From an uncultured Cocleimonas sp. (GTDB lineage: Bacteria > Pseudomonadota > Gammaproteobacteria > Thiotrichales > Thiotrichaceae): DNA of 11,725 nucleotides. This document shows, piece by piece, positions 7,021-11,725 of this stretch (position 1 is the stretch's first letter; each line of letters opens with the position of its first letter). The position numbers and the translations under genes were made by a program. The stretch is taken from the NCBI GenBank assembly GCA_938041705.1, contig CALISP010000202.1, positions 1 to 11,725 on the forward strand, given 5' to 3'. The notes beneath the pieces were generated by a model. The model was not told the origin of the DNA. It saw only the letters and a program-made list of their open reading frames with translations, and did not search any database.

Positions 7021-7323
7021 ATGAAACCATGGTTTATCTATATTCTTAGCTGTGCAGATAAAACCTTATACACGGGAATCACTACAGACCTAGATAGACG
7101 TTTAATCGAACATAACGCTTCAAAGTCTATTACCAAGTATACGCGTGCTCGCCAACCAGTCACGATGGTATATAAGGAACAGACAGAAACACGTTCAAGT
7201 GCTGGAAAACGCGAAGTATTTATAAAGTCATTAACAAGAGCTCAAAAGCAATTATTGATAAAGCAGCATTGCATAGTAAGTAAAACCAAAAAAAACACGA
7301 AAAAACACGCAAAACTAAAATAG
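7021..7323 (+). CDS. GIY-YIG nuclease superfamily protein, YhbQ/UPF0213-like
   Basis: This is a 100-residue, single-domain GIY-YIG protein. The GIY part is F-I-Y7-I-L9 and the YIG part is L-Y17-T-G19-I, followed by TTDLDRRLIEHN with R26 and H31. A later E65 in KREVFIK is the expected metal-binding glutamate. The length and the opening MKPWFIYIL match E. coli YhbQ, which belongs to a family reported to act on nucleic acids but whose role in this organism is unknown. A Lys-rich tail (about 86-100) may help bind nucleic acid. The ATG at 7021 is preferred over a TTG at 6970 because it gives the family N-terminus. The next gene starts 10 bases after the stop, so the two are probably one operon. 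Confidence 0.88.
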   Translation: MKPWFIYILSCADKTLYTGITTDLDRRLIEHNASKSITKYTRARQPVTMVYKEQTETRSSAGKREVFIKSLTRAQKQLLIKQHCIVSKTKKNTKKHAKLK

Positions 7324-7333
7324 AACTAAAGAA

Positions 7334-8329
7334 ATGAAAAAACTGACCGTATTGATAATTACTCTAATCTTATTTAGCATATCGTTTAATACGCAAGCCA
7401 AGAATATTGGTGGCTGCTTTCAAGCTACAGAATCCTGTGAGGCATTCCAATCATTCCGGAAAAAGACTAACCCTGGCAATGTGCGTTTGAATGAAGATAG
7501 CCAATATAAAGTCTTAGAATCAAGCAAGAAAATGAAAGCCTATAGAATTCAAATCGATAGTATAGATAAATCAGCGCGTTGGGTGACCAAAAGCTGCGGT
7601 GATTGGCTAAAGAGCTGTACCATTAATAAAGAACAAATTTCTAATAAGAAACAGATTAAAAAAGAGTATAAAAAAAGAGGTAAAAAAGCATCCCAGTATT
7701 TACTAGCACTAACATGGCAGCCTGCTTTTTGTGAAGGTAAGTCACGTAAAAAGGAATGTAGAACCCAAACACAAAATCGTTACGATGCTAAACATTGGTC
7801 ACTCCACGGCCTTTGGCCACAACCACGCAATAATACTTATTGTGGTGTGAGTGATATTGATAAAGGTATCGACAGAAATAGTCGTTGGCATTTACTTGAG
7901 CCTGTAAAGCTCAGCCAAAAAACAGCGCAAGCATTAGCATTTACGATGCCGGGTATGGCATCTAATTTACATCGACATGAATGGATAAAGCACGGCACTT
8001 GTTATGGTAAAGATGCTGAAAGCTATTACACCGATTCAATCTACCTAACCGAGCAAATAAACAACTCCGCGGTAGGTGCTTTGTTTAGTCGCAATATCGG
8101 TAAAAGAGTCAGCTTAAAAGAAGTTCGCCAACGTTTTGATCAAGCCTTTGGCAAAGGCACTGGCAGAAAAGTGAATTTACGTTGTGATCGAAAAGGTTTG
8201 ATTAGTGAATTATGGATAAATCTTAGTGGTGAGATTAATAACAAGGCTTCAATGTCGTCATTACTAGAAAATGCAATTGATGCGGGCTCTACTTGTAAAG
8301 CGGGTAAAGTTGATAGAGCAAATAAATAA
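7334..8329 (+). CDS. Secreted ribonuclease T2 family protein with N-terminal Cys-containing domain
   Basis: This 331-residue endoribonuclease of the T2 family cleaves single-stranded RNA through a 2',3'-cyclic phosphate. A signal peptide (1-22, ending TQA) sends it to the periplasm or outside. Residues 23-95 form an extra N-terminal region with four cysteines (C28, C35, C88, C95) and RWV-SCG, a region that I recall also in other proteobacterial T2 enzymes. A very basic linker (about 104-119) follows. The catalytic domain shows CAS I as H154-W-S-L-H158-G-L-W-P and CAS II as H215-E216-W-I-K219-H220-G-T-C, so the expected catalytic H158, E216 and H220 are all present. Several further cysteines suggest disulfides. 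AAAGAA before the ATG is a weak ribosome binding site. It lies between the GIY-YIG and tRNA-binding genes in the same direction. RNA scavenging for nutrients is the likely role. Confidence 0.93.
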   Translation: MKKLTVLIITLILFSISFNTQAKNIGGCFQATESCEAFQSFRKKTNPGNVRLNEDSQYKVLESSKKMKAYRIQIDSIDKSARWVTKSCGDWLKSCTINKEQISNKKQIKKEYKKRGKKASQYLLALTWQPAFCEGKSRKKECRTQTQNRYDAKHWSLHGLWPQPRNNTYCGVSDIDKGIDRNSRWHLLEPVKLSQKTAQALAFTMPGMASNLHRHEWIKHGTCYGKDAESYYTDSIYLTEQINNSAVGALFSRNIGKRVSLKEVRQRFDQAFGKGTGRKVNLRCDRKGLISELWINLSGEINNKASMSSLLENAIDAGSTCKAGKVDRANK

Positions 8330-8355
8330 TAGATAAGGAAAAGGAAGATACCTCA

Positions 8356-8655
8356 ATGATCGTTGCCCCAATCAAAGAAGAAACAAGTTTCGATGTATTT
8401 GAAAAGCTCGATATTCGTGTAGGTACCATTGAAAGCGTGGAGGATGTTGAAGGAGCTGATAAATTGATGTGTCTGAAAGTTAACTTTGGCGATCATCATC
8501 GCAATATCGTTGCAGGTATTAAACAAGAGCGTGAAAATCCACAAGAAATTGTTGGTTTGCAGGCTTTGTTTGTAGTTAACCTTCCACCACGAAAAATGAA
8601 AGGTATTTTGTCGGAAGGGATGATGTTCGATATCGGTTATGCTGATGGGGTATAG
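8356..8655 (+). CDS. tRNA-binding OB-fold protein (CsaA/YgjH type), cut short by an in-frame amber codon
   Basis: The 99-residue product has the EMAP/MetRS-C type tRNA-binding domain: FEKLDIRVGTI (about 15-25), ADKLMCLKVNFGDHHRNIVAGIKQ, then LPPRKMKGILSEGMMFDIGYADG. These OB-fold proteins bind tRNA or act as small chaperones in the cytoplasm. A purine-rich ribosome binding site (AAGGAAAAGGAAG) precedes the ATG. The gene lies 26 bases after the RNase T2 gene. The frame stops at TAG (8653-8655), but the next 17 codons encode the usual family C-terminus, PERTVPNGTRAG, and end at TAA (8707). The product is therefore missing its last beta segment unless the amber codon is read through. It may be a recent nonsense mutation, a sequencing error or a regulated stop. 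The gene family is secure, but its functional state is open. Confidence 0.88.
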   Translation: MIVAPIKEETSFDVFEKLDIRVGTIESVEDVEGADKLMCLKVNFGDHHRNIVAGIKQERENPQEIVGLQALFVVNLPPRKMKGILSEGMMFDIGYADGV

Positions 8656-8709
8656 CCTGCTTTGTCTATACCCGAACGCACAGTGCCAAATGGAACGAGG
8701 GCAGGTTAA
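8653..8709 (+). pseudogene. Amber codon followed by the cut-off C-terminal tail of the tRNA-binding protein
   Basis: After TAG the same frame reads PALSIPERTVPNGTRAG and then TAA. This matches the end of the family (compare the LLTPERMMPAGVR end of E. coli YgjH as I recall it). With the tail included the protein would have 117 positions, a normal length. No separate start or ribosome binding site is seen for this piece. Confidence 0.8.
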
Positions 8710-8729
8710 TTAAAAAATCAAAAATGGAC

Positions 8730-8755
8730 AAAAAGTCAGGGGGTGTCTTTTTAAT
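8730..8755 (+). repeat. G-rich intergenic repeat, copy 3 (diverged)
   Basis: AAAAAG (8730-8735) pairs with CTTTTT (8747-8752) around the 11-base loop TCAGGGGGTGT, the same layout as copy 2. It lies between the convergent tRNA-binding and LysR genes and ends 4 bases from the LysR stop. With its T run it could also work as a weak terminator. Confidence 0.55.
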
Positions 8756-8758
8756 CTA

Positions 8759-9685
8759 TTAGCCTTTTATTTTTGCTGGCATTTCTTCTAAAATAAAATT
8801 AATCAATGCTCGTGTTTTTGCTGGCATAAATTCTTTTTCTGGGAAAACAACATACATTGGTAAACCTTCAATTGGTTGATACTCAGGCAATATAGAGACT
8901 AATTTCCCCTTACTAAGTGCATCACCTAAGAGTCCTTTGTCGATAAGTAAAATCCCAGTATGTTCAAGTGCGGCTGAAACTAATGCACTTGGATCATTGA
9001 CGGTTAATGGTCCAGAAACAGTAATACTTTCCTCTCCTTTGTCGCCAATAAACGTCCATGTGTTTAAAGAAATATCTAAGCTTCTATAAAACAAACAATG
9101 ATGATTTACTAAATCGCTTGGTGTTTTTAATGGAGGAGCATTTTTTAAATACTCTGGGCTTGCGCAAAGTGTCCAAGATAAATCACAGAGTTTCCTTGCT
9201 ATCAAATTTGAATCCGTTAAGTGACCAACTCGAATAGAGATATCTACGTTTTCGGCAACCATATCAGCAGTACGATCATCTAATTGCAGGTTTATCCTTA
9301 ACTTTGGATAGCGCTCTAAAAATTGAGATAATAAAGGAACCAGATGGATTCGACCAAACGCAACTGAGCAAGAAATTTTTATCTCACCTGCTATTTCAGA
9401 CTGGTGATCTTCACTGATGTGTTCAATTGTCTGCAAAGCTAATTCAACTTTATGGGCTTCTTGCAGAACTTGCCTACCTACTCCTGTAAGCACTATCTTT
9501 CGAGTGGTTCTATTGAATAGTCTAGATCCGATTTTCTTTTCCAAAGCAGCTAATTGTTTACTCACGGATGATCGGCTTATATTCAATTGTTGTGCTGCAG
9601 CTGAGAAACTACCTAATCTATTTATTTGAGAAAAGAGAACCAATCCCTTCATATTTTCATTTTCAAGCGACATTATTTTGCTCAT
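8759..9685 (-). CDS. LysR-family transcriptional regulator
   Basis: The 308-residue regulator has an N-terminal winged helix-turn-helix (about 12-70, with GSFSAAAQQLNISRSSVSKQLAALEKKIGSRLFNRTTRKIVLT) and a substrate-binding domain (about 95-300). The domain includes a DIS(I)RVGHL segment typical of the CrgA/AaeR-like group. The first ATG (9683-9685) follows an AAAGAA sequence. Codons 5 and 12 are also ATG, and codon 12 would still leave a full helix-turn-helix. The gene is divergent from an NADPH oxidoreductase gene, the usual arrangement of a LysR gene and its target. A palindrome of LysR type covers its own first codons and probably serves both promoters. The inducer cannot be read from the sequence, but quinones or reactive carbonyls are plausible given the neighbours. 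Confidence 0.93.
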   Translation of the reverse strand: MSKIMSLENENMKGLVLFSQINRLGSFSAAAQQLNISRSSVSKQLAALEKKIGSRLFNRTTRKIVLTGVGRQVLQEAHKVELALQTIEHISEDHQSEIAGEIKISCSVAFGRIHLVPLLSQFLERYPKLRINLQLDDRTADMVAENVDISIRVGHLTDSNLIARKLCDLSWTLCASPEYLKNAPPLKTPSDLVNHHCLFYRSLDISLNTWTFIGDKGEESITVSGPLTVNDPSALVSAALEHTGILLIDKGLLGDALSKGKLVSILPEYQPIEGLPMYVVFPEKEFMPAKTRALINFILEEMPAKIKG

Positions 9686-9707
9686 TGTTTCTTTAATGGA
9701 AACAATG
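9683..9707. promoter_or_regulatory. LysR-type operator between the regulator and oxidoreductase genes
   Basis: CATTGTTTC (9683-9691) and GAAACAATG (9699-9707) are a perfect 9-bp inverted repeat separated by 7 bases. The inner part, TTC-N7-GAA, fits the T-N11-A rule for LysR binding sites. A possible -10 for the rightward gene, TATGAT at 9749-9754, would put the centre of the palindrome near -66, a usual position for activation by this family. The left arm covers the regulator's first ATG, so binding could also repress the regulator. Confidence 0.65.
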
Positions 9708-9790
9708 TAGTGGAAAAAACAGATCTAATCAAGACGCAAGTCAGGGCGTATGATTCAATTACTTTAACTAAAAATGAAATGAGTAATACT

Positions 9791-10720
9791 ATGAAAGCAG
9801 TACAAATTAATGAATTTGGTGATAGAAGCGTTTTGAAGTTGAATGACGATGTCCCTGTTTTTGTTCCAACATCAAAAGAAGTACTAATCAAAGTTAAATC
9901 GGCTTCCGTAAACCCAGTTGATTGGAAAATTCGCGAAGGATACTTACAGCCCATGTTAAATCATCCACTGCCATTAACGCTTGGTTGGGATGTATCGGGT
10001 GAAGTAACCGAAGTAGGAGATCAAGTAAGTCACCTTAAAGTAGGAGATGAGGTATACAGCCGTCCAGACATAGCAAAAAATGGAAGTTATGCTGAATTCA
10101 TAACTGTAGTTGCAGATGAAGTAGCAATTAAACCTAAATCATTATCTTGGCAAGAGGCGGCTGGCGTTCCATTGGCGGCTCTGACTGCATGGCAGTCGCT
10201 CTATGAATTTGCAAAATTAAAAGAAGGTGAGCGTGTGTTAGTACACGCTGGTTCTGGCGCGGTAGGTCAATTCGCGATTCAATTAGCAAAAATACGCGGT
10301 GCTTATGTTTACACCACAACCTCGTCAAAAAACACCGACTTAGTATTAGGTCTGGGCGCTGATGAAGCTATAGATTATAAAAATGAAGACTTTTCAGAGT
10401 TGAGAGATATTGATGTGGTTTTCGACACCATTGGCGGAGATACACAAGCAAATAGTTGGAAAACGTTAAAGAAAGGCGGCCGCTTAGTTTCTATTACTGA
10501 GAATCCAGATGAGGCAATCGCTACTAATCATGGCGCGACAGGATTCTTCTGTTTTGTTCAACCAAATCGCGAACAGCTTGAGAAGCTTGCTGAGTTTGCT
10601 GATGCAGGTAAGCTTAAAGTGAGTATCGACAGCGAATTTGGTTTAGATCAAGTAGCAGATGCGCATGAACGCAGTGAGACTGGTCGTGCACAAGGTAAGA
10701 TTATTATAAACATTTCGTAA
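9791..10720 (+). CDS. Zinc-independent MDR oxidoreductase (NADPH:quinone reductase-like)
   Basis: The 309-residue protein of the medium-chain dehydrogenase/reductase superfamily starts with the family's MKAVQINEFG. It has a GroES-like N-terminal half (PVDWKIREGYL; GWDVSGEVTEVG; VGDEVYSRP) and a Rossmann half with H152-A-G-S-G-A-V-G-Q (about 152-160). It lacks the cysteines and histidines of zinc-binding alcohol dehydrogenases, so it belongs to the quinone or enone reductase side of the superfamily, which uses NAD(P)H. Starts at 9779 (four residues more) or 9791 are both possible: the Shine-Dalgarno signal is poor for either, and the second fits the family better. The gene is divergent from the LysR gene, with a LysR-type operator between, and is followed by a hairpin terminator. 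Reduction of quinones or unsaturated carbonyls is an inference from the family. Confidence 0.9.
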   Translation: MKAVQINEFGDRSVLKLNDDVPVFVPTSKEVLIKVKSASVNPVDWKIREGYLQPMLNHPLPLTLGWDVSGEVTEVGDQVSHLKVGDEVYSRPDIAKNGSYAEFITVVADEVAIKPKSLSWQEAAGVPLAALTAWQSLYEFAKLKEGERVLVHAGSGAVGQFAIQLAKIRGAYVYTTTSSKNTDLVLGLGADEAIDYKNEDFSELRDIDVVFDTIGGDTQANSWKTLKKGGRLVSITENPDEAIATNHGATGFFCFVQPNREQLEKLAEFADAGKLKVSIDSEFGLDQVADAHERSETGRAQGKIIINIS

Positions 10721-10755
10721 TTAGTCACTTATAAGATTACTAAATAATATTTCAA

Positions 10756-10778
10756 AAGGCCTCTCAGCAAGAGGCCTT
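10756..10778 (+). terminator. Hairpin terminator after the oxidoreductase gene
   Basis: AAGGCCTCT (10756-10764) and AGAGGCCTT (10770-10778) form a perfect 9-bp stem with a 5-base loop, 35 bases after the stop codon. The following sequence is T-rich but broken, so termination may be incomplete. It separates this gene from the hchA-like gene. Confidence 0.7.
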
Positions 10779-10814
10779 CATGTATTAATTTATGACCAAT
10801 TAAAGAATATAAAT

Positions 10815-11693
10815 ATGCTAAAGAAAATATTAGGAATAGCCCCAAAATTAGAGTCAGATGGATCTTATAGCCCGTCTAAACTTGCATTGAAATTAGCAAC
10901 GGCTGGCATCACTGATTTTGAAAATATCTCATACGAGAGATATCAAGGTAAGAAATCAAAAATTTTAGTTATTTTCACCGAACAAAAAAATATGGAGATG
11001 CAAAATGGCAAATTATTTTCTACAGGAAACCATCCAGTAGAAGCTTTAGTGCCAATGCTGCATCTTAAAAATGCGGGTTTTGAATTTGAAATAGTCACTC
11101 CTACTGGAAAGCCTGTTGTTTTTGAAATGTGGGCTTTCCCTGAGAAAGATGAACACGTAAAGGCACTTTACAACGAATATCATTCTAGTTTTGAGCAACC
11201 TAAAAGCTTAAAGGACTTTGTAAATAACGTTATTAATACCTCACCAGCAAAATCAAAACACAAAATAGAAAACTATTCCGCTGTATTTATACCAGGTGGT
11301 CATGGGGCTATGTTAGGTATTCCAGAAGATGAAAATGTAGGAAAAACCTTGAATTGGGCTCATGATAATCATTTGTTTACTATTACGCTTTGTCATGGGC
11401 CAGGTTCTTTGTTAGCAACCACACTAAATAATACGAGGTTTCTTTATGAAGGTTACAAAATGGCTGTTTTCCCAGATTCAGTTGATAAGATGACGCCTAA
11501 AATTGGTTATCTACCAGGTAAAATGCCATGGGGGTTAAGCGAAAAATTAAAGGGCTTAGGTGCCAATATAGTTAATACTAAGTCAGATAATACAGTCTGT
11601 TTGGATAGAGATTTAATAACAGGTGCAAGTCCATTAGCTTCTAATGAATTAGGTAAGCTTGCAGTTAAAACTATGTTGAATAAACTGAAGTAA
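10815..11693 (+). CDS. hchA: Hsp31/HchA-like protein (DJ-1/PfpI superfamily glyoxalase III/chaperone)
   Basis: The 292-residue protein is close in length to E. coli HchA (283) and shares its main motifs: NGKLFSTGNHPVEAL with E76, FIPGGHGAMLGIPE, LCHGPGSLLA with nucleophile C193 and H194, and FPDSVDKMTPKIGYLPG with D224 as the likely third catalytic residue. HchA acts as a holding chaperone and glutathione-independent glyoxalase (methylglyoxal to lactate), and is also reported to repair glycated molecules in the cytoplasm. The metal site of E. coli Hsp31 (His86, Glu91, His123, from memory) aligns here with K85, E90 and Y122, so zinc binding may be lost or altered. A weak AAAGAA ribosome binding site lies 7 bases before the ATG. 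It follows the oxidoreductase gene in the same direction but behind a terminator hairpin, so it probably has its own promoter. The 32 bases after the stop show nothing notable. Confidence 0.9.
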   Translation: MLKKILGIAPKLESDGSYSPSKLALKLATAGITDFENISYERYQGKKSKILVIFTEQKNMEMQNGKLFSTGNHPVEALVPMLHLKNAGFEFEIVTPTGKPVVFEMWAFPEKDEHVKALYNEYHSSFEQPKSLKDFVNNVINTSPAKSKHKIENYSAVFIPGGHGAMLGIPEDENVGKTLNWAHDNHLFTITLCHGPGSLLATTLNNTRFLYEGYKMAVFPDSVDKMTPKIGYLPGKMPWGLSEKLKGLGANIVNTKSDNTVCLDRDLITGASPLASNELGKLAVKTMLNKLK

Positions 11694-11725
11694 ATATCGT
11701 TTATAAAACAGACGGACAAATTGGA

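Noticed and set aside
8353..8544. Minus-strand open frame opposite the tRNA-binding gene
   Set aside because: It lies wholly inside a well-supported gene on the other strand and shows no family motifs.
8653..8655. Pyrrolysine insertion at the amber codon
   Set aside because: No pylT or pyl genes are in the window, the family is not known to use pyrrolysine, and TAG also ends the GIY-YIG gene. A nonsense mutation or sequencing error is simpler.
4507..8755. G-rich repeats as a CRISPR array
   Set aside because: There are only three copies, separated by hundreds to thousands of bases with complete genes between, and no cas genes.
9626..9790. Long N-terminal extension of the oxidoreductase
   Set aside because: It overlaps the LysR gene and the operator region and encodes unrelated sequence. 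The family N-terminus begins at MKAVQ (9791).

Overview
The window is AT-rich bacterial chromosome, most likely from a gammaproteobacterium. The YadG and YadH homologues resemble the Escherichia coli proteins along their whole length. The FAD enzyme matches the C-terminal half of MnmC, and the small GIY-YIG protein is of the YhbQ type. The AT bias and the 'HQWRQPL' type of sensor kinase suggest a marine or aquatic lineage, but the genus cannot be fixed from sequence alone. No phage, transposase, CRISPR array or RNA gene was seen. Genes are tightly packed and no gene-free stretch exceeds about 210 bases.

Left part (1-2945, minus strand): a membrane histidine kinase is followed by its OmpR-type response regulator and then by a Gly/Ser/Thr-rich lipoprotein. 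A 29-bp element lies 60 bases upstream of the kinase start, and a near copy (24 of 29 identical) lies 61 bases upstream of the lipoprotein start. This suggests the regulator controls both its own operon and the lipoprotein gene, giving a small self-contained envelope-sensing regulon.

Middle (3157-6960, minus strand): in order of transcription these are an ABC exporter pair (yadG, yadH, overlapping by 4 bases), a LysE/RhtB-type transporter and a stand-alone MnmC oxidoreductase domain for wobble-uridine modification of tRNA. A short G-rich repeat sits in each of the two gaps around the LysE gene. A third, diverged copy lies at 8730-8755.

Right of centre (7021-8709, plus strand): a compact nucleic-acid-related set holds a GIY-YIG protein, a secreted RNase T2 and a tRNA-binding OB-fold protein. 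The last is interrupted by an in-frame amber codon, after which the family's usual C-terminus continues for 17 codons.

Right end (8759-11693): a LysR regulator is divergent from a zinc-independent NADPH:quinone-type oxidoreductase, with a perfect LysR-type palindrome between them. A hairpin terminator and an Hsp31/HchA (DJ-1 superfamily) glyoxalase/deglycase/chaperone gene follow. This end looks like a carbonyl or electrophile stress module.

No clear new biological system is visible. The strongest leads are the duplicated promoter element of the two-component system, the amber codon in the tRNA-binding gene, and the G-rich repeat family.
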